Notes under the pieces: model-generated
Databases searched by the model: none
The model's input: only the letters and a program-made list of their open reading frames with translations
Told to the model about the DNA's origin: nothing
Position numbers and translations under genes: made by a program
In this document: one piece after another, positions 44,991 through 52,903 of the stretch
How the letters are laid out: the number at the start of each line of letters is the position of its first letter
How positions within the stretch are numbered: position 1 is the stretch's first letter
NCBI RefSeq assembly: GCF_016904955.1
Contig: NZ_JADIKE010000031.1
Coordinates: 1-64,000 of the forward strand
Reading direction: 5' to 3'
Length of the DNA: 64,000 nt
Source: Dyella flava
GTDB lineage: Bacteria; Pseudomonadota; Gammaproteobacteria; Xanthomonadales; Rhodanobacteraceae

Positions 44991-45203
44991 ATGCAGAAAC
45001 GAATAGCCTTGATCATATTCATCGTCGTGCTCTGCCTGTTCCTGTTGTTCGGCGCGTATCGCGCCTTGCGTCATGAAGAGGCAAGACCGGCTACGCGGCC
45101 GACGGCGGCTTTTCTGGTAGCCGGCATCAACGCTATCGCGTTTATGGTTGCAAACCCGGTGCGCAGAGCATGGCCATCCGCGCCATCCGCTGCCGCACGA
45201 TAG
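44991..45203 (+). CDS. Small single-pass membrane protein, C-terminus possibly chimeric
   Basis: A 70-residue frame starting MQKRIALIIFIVVLCLFLLF, one clear transmembrane helix, followed by a short basic part (GAYRALRHEEARPATRP). From about residue 45 it reads the complement of the truncated PA2169-type gene, so its tail may be an accident of a deletion. No ribosome site better than a weak purine run is seen. The N-terminal half looks protein-like; the whole is low confidence. Confidence 0.3.
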   Translation: MQKRIALIIFIVVLCLFLLFGAYRALRHEEARPATRPTAAFLVAGINAIAFMVANPVRRAWPSAPSAAAR

Positions 45204-45274
45204 GCCTCGGCACTATCGGCCGTGGCGCTTATCAGGGTATTGAGGATGCCGATATCACTGTCATGGATATTCAT
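45071..45274 (-). pseudogene. Truncated PA2169-type (DUF2383) gene
   Basis: The first 45 residues (DSDIGILNTLISATADSAEAYRAAADGA) match the start of PA2169/DUF2383 proteins well, and AGGA lies about eight bases before the ATG. The chain then continues into unrelated sequence (INAIALMPATRKAAVG) and stops at 67 residues, less than half the usual 150. It starts 30 bases after the transketolase stop on the same strand. An intact member is at 35.2 kb. A deletion joining the gene to unrelated DNA near 45140 is the simplest reading. Confidence 0.6.
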
Positions 45275-45303
45275 GCTTATATCCTGGTTGCCGTTTTAGC
45301 AAA

Positions 45304-47352
45304 TCAATATGCGTTGCACAGGCTTCGTGCGGCAGCGCAAACGCGATCGACCGTGAAGCCGTATTTGCGCAAGAGCACGTCGCCACTGGCTGATGCTCCG
45401 AAATAATCGATACCCAAGGCGATGCCCTCGCTCCCGGTGTACTTCTCCCAGCTCTGGGTTGCACCCGCCTCCACCGCAACGCGTGCGGTCACCGCCGGCG
45501 GCAGTACCTCGTCGCGCTCTGACCTGGACAATGCGTCGAACAACTCCTGGCACGGCATGGAGATGCAGCGCACGGCGAGGCCTTCTTCGGTCAGTCGCTT
45601 GGACGCATCGAGAATGAGGCCGACTTCGGAACCGCTGGCGATCAGCAGTACACGCGGCCGGCCGTCGACCGCATCACGCAGGATGTAGCCGCCTTGGCGC
45701 AGGCCTGTGGCGGATTCGCAATCGGCTCGATCCAGCGTTGGCACTTTTTGACGGGTCAATGCCAGCAGCACCGGCCGGCCCTTGGTCTCGATGGCTAGCT
45801 TCCATGCCTCGGCGGTTTCATTGGCATCGGCCGGGCGAATCACGATGGCATTCGGCATCGCACGCAAGCCCGAGAGCTGTTCAATCGGCTGATGGGTCGG
45901 ACCATCTTCGCCCAAGGCGATGCTGTCGTGGGTAAACACGTGGATGACATGCAGACCCATCAAGGCCGCGAGCCGAATCGGCGGACGCATGTAATCGGAA
46001 AAGATCAGAAAGGTCGCGCCGTAAGGAATAAAGCCACCATGTGCACCCAGACCGTTGACGATCGCACCCATCGCGTGTTCGCGCACGCCGAAATGGATAT
46101 TGCGCCCGGTATAGGCCCAATCACTTTGCGGTACGCGCAACGGCTCGAGCTGCCCAGTGGGCGGTGGATCGAAATCACCGAACTGGTCAAGCGCGGTCTT
46201 GGTGGAAGGATCCAGGTCGGCCGAGCCACCGACCAGCGCCGGCAGCCGCGGCGCGATGGCATTCATGATCTTGCCGGAGGCTTCGCGCGTAGCCAGCCCC
46301 CTGGCATCGGCATCGAAAGACGGGATATCGTGATCCCAGCCGATCGGCAGTTCGCCGTTCAAGCGTGCCAGCAGCTCATCATGCAAATCCGGATAAAGGC
46401 CGCGATAGCGCCGCATCCGCTTGACCCAGTCGTCTTCCAGATCCTGGCCCAGCTTTACCGCTTCGCGCATATAGGCAAACACCTCGCCCGGTACGAAGAA
46501 ATCAGGATCAAGCCGCCATCCGTATTTCTCCTTGGTTTCGCGCACGCCATCCTTGCCTAGTGGCGCACCATGCGCCTTGTAACTGTCTTGCACCGGCGAG
46601 CCGAAGCCGATATGCGTGCGCACGCGAATCAAGGAAGGACGTGCGACTTCGCGGCGCGCCTGACGCAACGCCTGCTCGATGCTGGCCAGATCGTTGCCAT
46701 CTTCCAGGGTGGTCGTGTGCCAGCCGTACGACTCAAAACGCTGGATGCGGTTTTCGGTAAAGGTGATATTGGCGTCGCCGGCCAGCGTGACCCGGTTGTC
46801 GTCGTACAGGCAGATGAGCTTGCCCAACTTCAGATGCCCGGCCAGCGACGCCGCTTCCGAGGCGACGCCTTCCATCAGGTCGCCATCGCTGGCCAGCACA
46901 TAGGTGTAATGATCGATAACCTTGTGACGACCGCGGTTATAGCGCGCGGCCAGATGCGCCTCGGCCATGGCCATGCCGACGGCGTTGGCGAAACCCTGCC
47001 CCAAGGGTCCGGTCGTGGTTTCCACACCGGGCGTGTGTCCGCGCTCGGGATGCCCGGGGGTCTTGCTGCCCCATTGCCGGAATCGCTTCAAGTCGTCCAG
47101 GGTCAGGTCGTAGCCGGTCAGAAACAGCAGGCTGTAGAGCAAGGCCGAACCATGTCCGGCGGAAAGCACAAAGCGATCGCGATCGGGCCATTGCGGGTTA
47201 TGCGGGTTGTGCTTGAGAAAATGCGACCAAAGCACATACGCCATGGGCGCGGCATCCAGCGGCAGGCCCGGATGGCCGCTGTTGGCCGCCTCCACCATAT
47301 CCACGGCAAGAAAGCGCACGGTGTCGATGCACTGCTGATCAATCTTTGACAT
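45304..47352 (-). CDS. tkt: Transketolase
   Basis: A 682-residue thiamine-diphosphate enzyme of the pentose phosphate pathway, moving two-carbon units between sugar phosphates. Visible features are the N-terminal [17 protein letters not shown], the ThDP motif [17 protein letters not shown] ending in [10 protein letters not shown], the pyrimidine-domain segment with [40 protein letters not shown] and the C-terminal transketolase domain. Length and order are standard. It supplies precursors for nucleotide sugars and aromatic compounds. No operon partners apart from the truncated gene after it. Confidence 0.95.
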   Translation of the reverse strand: MSKIDQQCIDTVRFLAVDMVEAANSGHPGLPLDAAPMAYVLWSHFLKHNPHNPQWPDRDRFVLSAGHGSALLYSLLFLTGYDLTLDDLKRFRQWGSKTPGHPERGHTPGVETTTGPLGQGFANAVGMAMAEAHLAARYNRGRHKVIDHYTYVLASDGDLMEGVASEAASLAGHLKLGKLICLYDDNRVTLAGDANITFTENRIQRFESYGWHTTTLEDGNDLASIEQALRQARREVARPSLIRVRTHIGFGSPVQDSYKAHGAPLGKDGVRETKEKYGWRLDPDFFVPGEVFAYMREAVKLGQDLEDDWVKRMRRYRGLYPDLHDELLARLNGELPIGWDHDIPSFDADARGLATREASGKIMNAIAPRLPALVGGSADLDPSTKTALDQFGDFDPPPTGQLEPLRVPQSDWAYTGRNIHFGVREHAMGAIVNGLGAHGGFIPYGATFLIFSDYMRPPIRLAALMGLHVIHVFTHDSIALGEDGPTHQPIEQLSGLRAMPNAIVIRPADANETAEAWKLAIETKGRPVLLALTRQKVPTLDRADCESATGLRQGGYILRDAVDGRPRVLLIASGSEVGLILDASKRLTEEGLAVRCISMPCQELFDALSRSERDEVLPPAVTARVAVEAGATQSWEKYTGSEGIALGIDYFGASASGDVLLRKYGFTVDRVCAAARSLCNAY

Positions 47353-47481
47353 GGGAGTTAGCCGTCACGACGGTAACCAATGGCGGCCAGACTGACCTAC
47401 CTGCGGTTACTTGATCGTGATCGCATGATCTACCGGAAGTTACCCAGGTGAACGCCATGTCGGCGCGAATTTCAGGAATTG

Positions 47482-47655
47482 CTAAATCGCCACGCCATTG
47501 GTATGGCTCGACATCTCTTCCGTGCAGGCATGGTGTCCGCAGTCGCATTCTTCCTCGGTAACGCGCGCACCCGTCCGGTTGTCGTTATAGCGGCAGGAAT
47601 CGCTGCAATATTCCTGGTCCTGCTTGATCATGCATTCGCACGGGCATAAACGCAT
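47482..47655 (-). pseudogene. Metallothionein-like Cys-rich protein, with an apparent frameshift at its start
   Basis: Read from ATG 47655 this is a 57-residue protein with eight Cys (4, 6, 8, 17, 21, 37, 39, 44) and two His: CPCECMIK, then QEYCSDSCR, then CDCGHHAC. This spacing matches small bacterial metallothioneins (PF02069 type), which bind zinc, copper or cadmium. A better start is ATG 47672, preceded by GGGAGG, but from there the frame stops after 14 codons. One extra C in the CCC run at 47642-47644 would join the two into one chain starting MQVDHKCVYAPCECMI. So it is either a frameshifted gene, a sequence error, or a short form using the internal ATG. Confidence 0.65.
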
Positions 47656-47853
47656 TTATGGTCGACTTGCATGATGCCGTCCTCCCAATGAATGAGAACT
47701 TCGCACACGCTGCAACGAGAGCGGCGTGATGCTGAAGCTTATTCCGATTTCCGATCCCTCGCCGCAGCGACCACCGCTCACGAATCCGCAGCCCGCGCCA
47801 CCCGTGATCGGCGATCGCAGCGATATACCGCCCGTGCCCCAGGCATGCACACC

Positions 47854-48390
47854 CTACAGCGTTTGCGCCATCGCCAGATGATGCTGCAGCGTCGGCAGCG
47901 TCTGCGTCGCAAAGGTCTTCAGATCACCATTCGAGCCGCCGGAGGACTCGGCAGTGAACAGCGCCACGGCGTCCTGGTGATCCTTACGCATCATGTCGGC
48001 ATAGGCTTTGTCGAAATCAGCGCCCTTCAGGGAATCCAGCCTGGCCAGATCCGGTTGTTGTTCGACCATCGCCGTACCGGCGAGGGTAAAGCCATTCCGT
48101 TGCGCGATCGTACGCAGCTTGTCATTGGCGGCGGCGTGATCACGCACCATGCTGGTTGCAAACGATTTGATCTTGGCCGACTGCGCGTGCGTCATGGCCA
48201 TCCGGCTGGCGATGACCTCGGTATCTCCCGCCGCCGAGGCAGCCATGACGAAATGGGCGTCACCGCCTGCGGACATCGCCGGGCTGGCGGTGGATGATGG
48301 CGCGGGCGATGATTGCGCCCACAGCGCGCCGGAAAACGCGACGGCGCCCGCCAGCGACCACAGCATTGCACTCTTGCTCAAGCCATTCAT
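47854..48390 (-). CDS. DUF4142 exported protein
   Basis: A 178-residue protein with a signal peptide (MLWSLAGAVAFSGALWAQ) and a helical DUF4142 domain (AHFVMAASAAGDTEVIASRMA, SMVRDHAAANDKLRTIAQ, MMRKDHQDAVALF), the ferritin-like fold found in many periplasmic stress proteins of unknown function. ATG 48390 is preferred because GGAG lies nine bases before it; ATG 48399 is too close. It is divergent from the next gene. Neighbouring stress-type genes suggest a similar role. Confidence 0.85.
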   Translation of the reverse strand: MNGLSKSAMLWSLAGAVAFSGALWAQSSPAPSSTASPAMSAGGDAHFVMAASAAGDTEVIASRMAMTHAQSAKIKSFATSMVRDHAAANDKLRTIAQRNGFTLAGTAMVEQQPDLARLDSLKGADFDKAYADMMRKDHQDAVALFTAESSGGSNGDLKTFATQTLPTLQHHLAMAQTL

Positions 48391-48589
48391 GATTCGCATC
48401 TCCGCTTATGAAAGCGGCTTCGACGCTAGCAGCGGTTTTGTAACCCGCGTGTCTGCATAAAGCGAATGAGACGCCAAGCCGGTTCACGCGGCGGATAAGT
48501 CCATGAGATCCTCGTGAATTCGTCACACGTACATAATCTTGCGGAACTTATGGTGATCGCCTCACGTTCAGCCCAATGGAGCTGTCACC

Positions 48590-48967
48590 ATGAGCGATTT
48601 CCTCGTGGCCTACTTTCATACCCAGCGGGAAGCTGTCACTTCGGCAAACAAGTTGCTGGCCTATGGTGTGGAGCGTGACAAGGTCATTCTCCACGTGCCG
48701 GGGGAGCCTGCGACGAGGCTCGACAATATGAAGTCCGCGCCTGCTGCCGATGAGGCGCTTGTGCATCCGCATATTGCCCAGCCCTCCTACGACCTGCGCT
48801 CGGAAGAACCGCAGGAAGCGCCTCAATTGAGCACAAGCACCACGCTTGCCGTAGCGCTAAGGGATCACGCATCCATCAATGATGTGTGTTCGGTGCTCAA
48901 GGAGACTGGCGCGTATCTGATCGATGTCACTGAGAAAAACGTGGCTCAGGAATACCCCGACATGTGA
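48590..48967 (+). CDS. Hypothetical stress-type protein
   Basis: A 125-residue soluble protein. The start (DFLVAYFHTQREAVTSANKLLAYGVERDKVILHV) has the strand-helix-strand pattern of small general-stress proteins that pair a ferredoxin-like half with a variable second half; here the second half (TTLAVALRDHASINDVCSVLKETGAYLIDV) repeats that pattern. No named family is certain. AGCTG upstream is a weak ribosome site. The GGAACTT box at 48543-48549 could be part of an extracytoplasmic sigma-factor promoter, which is speculation. Confidence 0.6.
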   Translation: MSDFLVAYFHTQREAVTSANKLLAYGVERDKVILHVPGEPATRLDNMKSAPAADEALVHPHIAQPSYDLRSEEPQEAPQLSTSTTLAVALRDHASINDVCSVLKETGAYLIDVTEKNVAQEYPDM

Positions 48968-49129
48968 TGTCGTTGTTGTTCGCCTTGTCGATCCCGTTAT
49001 GGATCAGGTCGGCCGAAGCAGCACCGCTCTGTGTCGGTTGCGTGGGGATACACCTGCGCCAAGCCGGCAGGCGTCCCTGCCGGCGCGGATTCACCCGTGT
49101 AAGCAATATCGTTCGTTAACGCGAAGGCT

Positions 49130-49771
49130 TTACGCAGCCCAGGACGAACGGCGGATCACGCTGCAGAAGTTGCCTGCATGGAAATGCGGATCCTTATCGG
49201 CGATCACATCGGCCTTGACGTTGCCGAAGGTGGTGTCGGGCTTGTGTTTGATGCCGTTGTAGAAGGTCTGGATGATGTCTTCCTTGAACTGGTTGCCGCG
49301 CGGATGCGCGCGCACCACTGCTTCACGGTCGACATCACTGAACGTGTCATAGGCAATGCCAAGTACGTCCATTTCGACGCCCGCGGTCACCAGCGCAATC
49401 AGCGGATGCATGTGCTGCGGGATGCCGGGCGTGGTGTGCAGCGCGATGGCCGTCCACACCGTGTCGATATCTTGCTGATTGATGCGGTGGCTCTTGAGGA
49501 AGTCACGCGCGGTATTGGCACCGTCTACCTCGAAACGCTCGGTGGCGCTGCTGTGTTTTTCCGTCAGCCCCATGTCGTGGAACATCGCGCCGCAGTAAAG
49601 CAATTCCGGATCGAACTTCAATCCACGATGTTTGCCGGCCAGCGCGCCCCAGTAGTACACGCGGCTGGAATGGTGGAACAGCAGCGGGGAGACCGTGTCG
49701 CGAACCACGTCGGTGATTTCACGGGCAAACTGGCTGTCGGGGACGGCAATGCCGTTAACGTTCAGAGACAT
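49130..49771 (-). CDS. HD-domain phosphohydrolase-like protein
   Basis: A 213-residue protein with a single HD domain: H33/H34 in LLFHHSSRVYYWG, H65-D66 in CGAMFHDMGLT and further His in IALHTTPGIP. The layout (HHSSRVYYWGALAG, VDGANTARDFLK) resembles cyanamide-hydratase/isonitrile-hydratase-type HD proteins found in soil bacteria and fungi. The ATG at 49771 has GGAGATC upstream; the frame to 49942 is not supported. It is divergent from a GlxA-type regulator 138 bases away, which may control it. The substrate is not known. Confidence 0.8.
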   Translation of the reverse strand: MSLNVNGIAVPDSQFAREITDVVRDTVSPLLFHHSSRVYYWGALAGKHRGLKFDPELLYCGAMFHDMGLTEKHSSATERFEVDGANTARDFLKSHRINQQDIDTVWTAIALHTTPGIPQHMHPLIALVTAGVEMDVLGIAYDTFSDVDREAVVRAHPRGNQFKEDIIQTFYNGIKHKPDTTFGNVKADVIADKDPHFHAGNFCSVIRRSSWAA

Positions 49772-49909
49772 GGCTGATCTCCATGGGTTGGGGGGAGCCC
49801 CATTCTCGGCCTCCCACCCCATGTCCTCAACAGGCGTAATACGTCGTATACTGCCATTTCGCGCCGCATGCGGACACGCGGAAAGTTCATCGGGACGGGT
49901 AACGCCAGC

Positions 49910-50878
49910 ATGACCAAGACAATCGCCATGGTTGCCCTGCAAGGGGTTCAGCTACTCGATGTTTCCGGCCCCCTGGACGTGTTTGCACAGGCGAATATCG
50001 AAACCGGCGAGGAGTTCTACGCGCTGCGGGTTATCGCTTGCGAGCCCGGCCCGCTGCGCAGTTCATCCGGGGTACGGCTGCTGCCGGACGGCGTCGCGGG
50101 CCAGGACCTGGGCGAGCGCATCGATACCTTGCTGGTGGCCGGCGCCCCGCATGCCGGAATGGCGGTCCTGCCACCGCCTACCGTGAAATGGCTGCGCGCG
50201 ACGGCCATGCGCAGCCGGCGTTATGGCTCGATTTGCACGGGTGCATTTGTGCTTGCGACAACCGGTTTGCTGGATGGACATCGCGTCACCACGCATTGGG
50301 CGGCGACGGAAGATTTGGCACGCGCCTTTCCGACGGTGCACATCGACGAGGACGCACTCTATGTCCGGGATAGGAAACTGCGCACGGCGGCGGGTGTCAC
50401 TGCGGGTCTGGATCTGGCGCTGGCGCTGGTCGAGGAAGATCTGGGCCGCGATATCGCCAAGCGTGTCGCCGCGCAATTGGTCATGTTCTTCAAGCGGCCG
50501 GGCGGGCAATTGCAGTTCAGCCGAAAAGGCGAAACCCGGCCGATGGGGCGCTCGGTGCTACAGGAAGTTCAGCGTTGGGTGGCGGTCAACCCGGAACTCG
50601 ATCACAGCATTGCCGGCATGGCAAAACACGCAGGCTTGAGCCCGCGCCACTTCGCGAGACTTTTCCACGCGGAAGTCGGGATAACGCCCGCAGCATGGGT
50701 GGAAAGCGCCCGTGTCGCCGCAGCGCGAACCTTGCTGGAGAATGGGCACGACACGCCGAAACAAGTCGCCAGCAAATGTGGCTTTGCCAACGCTGACACC
50801 TTACGCCGTGCATTCAAGAAGCATGTCGGCGTCACGCCTGCTGATTATCGCAAGCAGCATGCGTTGTTGATCGAATAG
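49910..50878 (+). CDS. GlxA-family transcriptional regulator (DJ-1/PfpI plus AraC HTH)
   Basis: A 322-residue protein. Residues 1-190 form a DJ-1/PfpI domain (VQLLDVSGPLDVFAQAN; SICTGAFVLATTGLLDG with Cys in the nucleophile position; TTHWAATEDLARAFP). Residues 220-320 form an AraC-type double HTH (SIAGMAKHAGLSPRHFARLF and PKQVASKCGFANADTLRRAF). Such proteins act as transcription regulators of catabolic genes. Start at ATG 49910; the frame is open from 49868. It is divergent from the HD-domain gene and may regulate that gene. Confidence 0.9.
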   Translation: MTKTIAMVALQGVQLLDVSGPLDVFAQANIETGEEFYALRVIACEPGPLRSSSGVRLLPDGVAGQDLGERIDTLLVAGAPHAGMAVLPPPTVKWLRATAMRSRRYGSICTGAFVLATTGLLDGHRVTTHWAATEDLARAFPTVHIDEDALYVRDRKLRTAAGVTAGLDLALALVEEDLGRDIAKRVAAQLVMFFKRPGGQLQFSRKGETRPMGRSVLQEVQRWVAVNPELDHSIAGMAKHAGLSPRHFARLFHAEVGITPAAWVESARVAAARTLLENGHDTPKQVASKCGFANADTLRRAFKKHVGVTPADYRKQHALLIE

Positions 50879-50890
50879 CTCTCGCGACGC

Positions 50891-50967
50891 GCCGCCCGAC
50901 GCATTGCATCTGCTGCCGGGCGGCGATCCGGTTGACGGGTTCTGCATCAGGCAGATGGCAGAACCCG
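50891..50967. terminator. Two adjacent hairpins between convergent genes
   Basis: GCCGCCCG / CGGGCGGC (50891-50924) and CGGGTTCTGC / GCAGAACCCG (50936-50967) lie between the GlxA-type and peroxiredoxin stops. Neither has a long T-run, so they may slow polymerase or stabilise both message ends. Confidence 0.5.
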
Positions 50968-50980
50968 ACACGTTTGCGGA

Positions 50981-51592
50981 TTACGGCGCCTTGCCCTGCA
51001 TCTGCTCGACGATGGCCAGCGACTTTTTCACGTGATCTTCCGGATGCAGATGATCGGCTTCCGAGGAAAACATCGCGACGATCTTGCCGTCACGGCCGAT
51101 GACAAAGGTCGTGCGTGGAATAAAGCCGTGATCGATGGTCTTGCCGCGCACATCAGTCAGGCCGGGCTGTGCTGCCGTCAACTTGAGATCGTAGGAAGCC
51201 GCGATCTTGCCGTCGGCATCGGAAGCGACCGGAAACTTGCCGGCGCAGTAGTTCGGATCGGATGAAAAGGTATTGAGACGCTGGATGCTGTCGGCGGAAA
51301 CACCAATGATGGTGGCGCCGGCTGCGTCAAACTTGTCCTTGTCGGTCGCAAAGGTGTGCGCTTCGATATCGCAGCCGCCGGTATAGGCCGAGGGATAGAA
51401 ATACACCACGACCGGCCCTTTCTTGAGCGCCTGCTTCAGCGAAAAGGTGAAATCCTTTCCGGCCAGGCTGGCTTCGGCGGTGAAATCAGGTGCTGAGGCG
51501 CCCTGGTTGAGTGCGGCAAAGGCTGGCATGGCCAGGCACAGGGTGGCGGCCAAGGTGCCGGCGGCCATCGATCCCAGAAGATACTTTTTCAT
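50981..51592 (-). CDS. Exported peroxiredoxin of the BCP/AhpC-TSA family
   Basis: A 203-residue thiol peroxidase with a signal peptide (AATLCLAMPAFA, cleavage near residue 26). The peroxidatic Cys is C74 in YFYPSAYTGGCDIEAHTF, with the aromatic strand and the later VSADSIQRL and ARG-type ending of the family. BCP-type proteins are mostly cytoplasmic, so periplasmic placement is notable. Start at ATG 51592, eight bases after AGAGGG. It would reduce peroxides outside the cytoplasm; its electron donor is unknown. Confidence 0.87.
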   Translation of the reverse strand: MKKYLLGSMAAGTLAATLCLAMPAFAALNQGASAPDFTAEASLAGKDFTFSLKQALKKGPVVVYFYPSAYTGGCDIEAHTFATDKDKFDAAGATIIGVSADSIQRLNTFSSDPNYCAGKFPVASDADGKIAASYDLKLTAAQPGLTDVRGKTIDHGFIPRTTFVIGRDGKIVAMFSSEADHLHPEDHVKKSLAIVEQMQGKAP

Positions 51593-51698
51593 TCCTGCAG
51601 CCCTCTTTATCAAATGCGTCATGTGGATAGGTTACGACAGCCATCAAGCCACGCCCTGTTCGTGCTTCGCTGCGGCCGGCGTGATCGTTACATCAAAG

Positions 51699-52031
51699 TT
51701 ATCCATCGATCAGATGGCCATCCGCGCAGCGGAGCGGCTGGCCTTCGGCATCCAAGCCCTGGCTATACGTGTTGCCATGTTTCAGTATCACGTAGCCAGC
51801 TTTACAAAGTTCACCTGGGCGCAGTCGCCGTCGTCCCGGGCTTGAGTCTGCCGCTGGTTGCGAAGCCGTGTCGTAAAAAGAAGCTTGCGTGAGTGCCGTG
51901 TCGACCGGCTGAAGGTTGCCGTCCGAAGCGTGCACATGCATGTAGCGGTACATTGGAATGGTGAGGGCGGTCATCGCGACCGCCAACAAGTAATACGCCC
52001 AATCGGGCAGGCCCTTTCGCTTACCAGCCAT
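51699..52031 (-). CDS. Hypothetical single-pass membrane protein
   Basis: A 110-residue protein: a short basic start (MAGKRKGLPD), one transmembrane helix (WAYYLLAVAMTALTIPMY), then a soluble C-terminal part with two Cys (GELCKAGYVIL and RCADGHLIDG). AGGGGGATG just upstream supports the ATG at 52031. I recognise no family. Topology is probably N-in with the Cys part outside, where a disulphide could form. Confidence 0.65.
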   Translation of the reverse strand: MAGKRKGLPDWAYYLLAVAMTALTIPMYRYMHVHASDGNLQPVDTALTQASFYDTASQPAADSSPGRRRLRPGELCKAGYVILKHGNTYSQGLDAEGQPLRCADGHLIDG

Positions 52032-52101
52032 CGCATCCCCCTATAGGGGCAAGCTTAGGGCCAAACGCAGGTTGCCGGTATCTGGGTGTAACTGGCGCGT
52101 T

Positions 52102-52689
52102 TCAGCTTTCCAGGGCAAGGCGCTGTTTGATCAGGCGCCTGGAGTCCGTGAGGATGGCATTGGAGCGCGTCGGGCTGGTTTCAACGCGGGCCAGCGATAG
52201 TGCGCCAACCAGCTCGGACATCATCGAACGGGCCTCGGCTTCCGGATGCTCATGTCCCAGTTCGGACAACTTGCCCTGGATGACCTGTGCGAGCCGTTGC
52301 GTACCCGCTGCGAACTCCGCACGCGCTTCTTCGTTCAAGCGTGGCAGATCCGACGACAGTGCAGCCATCGGGCAACCCACGTCGCGCGCATCGCGATGTT
52401 TCTTGGACAGATAGAAATCGATGTAGGCGGCCAATCCCGCTGCCGGCTCACGACCATTGGTTTCGTGATCCAGCTTCGCCGATGCTTCGAGGAACATCTG
52501 GCCGATAGCCGCAGCAATCAGCTCGTCCTTGGATTTGAAATGCGCGTAGAACCCGCCATGCGTCAAACCGGCCTCGGCCATCACGCCGGCCACGCCAATC
52601 CGATCCGGACCGTCACCGCGTATGGCCTTGGCGGCAACCTGCAAGACCTTTTCGCGGGTCCGCTGTTTTTGCTCGGTGTCGTAGCGCAT
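52102..52689 (-). CDS. TetR-family transcriptional repressor
   Basis: A 195-residue regulator. Residues 8-55 form the HTH (TREKVLQVAAKAIRGDGPD, GVAGVMAEAGLTHGGFYAHF, KSKDELIAAAIG), and the rest the ligand domain, with a C-terminal part like the TetR_C group that regulates efflux or aldehyde genes. Start at ATG 52689; the frame upstream lacks support. The phosphatase gene begins 214 bases away on the other strand, but no link is certain. Confidence 0.9.
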   Translation of the reverse strand: MRYDTEQKQRTREKVLQVAAKAIRGDGPDRIGVAGVMAEAGLTHGGFYAHFKSKDELIAAAIGQMFLEASAKLDHETNGREPAAGLAAYIDFYLSKKHRDARDVGCPMAALSSDLPRLNEEARAEFAAGTQRLAQVIQGKLSELGHEHPEAEARSMMSELVGALSLARVETSPTRSNAILTDSRRLIKQRLALES

Positions 52690-52903
52690 GATGGCCTGCC
52701 TTTTTGAATGACGGGCATCATACTGCACGATCGAACGGTCTTCATGAATGGCCGGCGTGGACCGCCTGGCGCATCGCCGAGCGATGCTTCAACCGAACGT
52801 CACAAGTCCTTTCCGGCAGCGCGTTCGGCTTCATGTTCTCGCGCATGAATCGCAACAATCCCGCGCTACACTGCCCCGGTTAAGTGCCAGCAAGAGACGC
52901 GAC

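Noticed and set aside
47656..47850. 64-residue minus-strand frame upstream of the metallothionein-like gene
   Set aside because: Out of frame with the Cys-rich protein, no family likeness, and Gly/Ser-rich composition.
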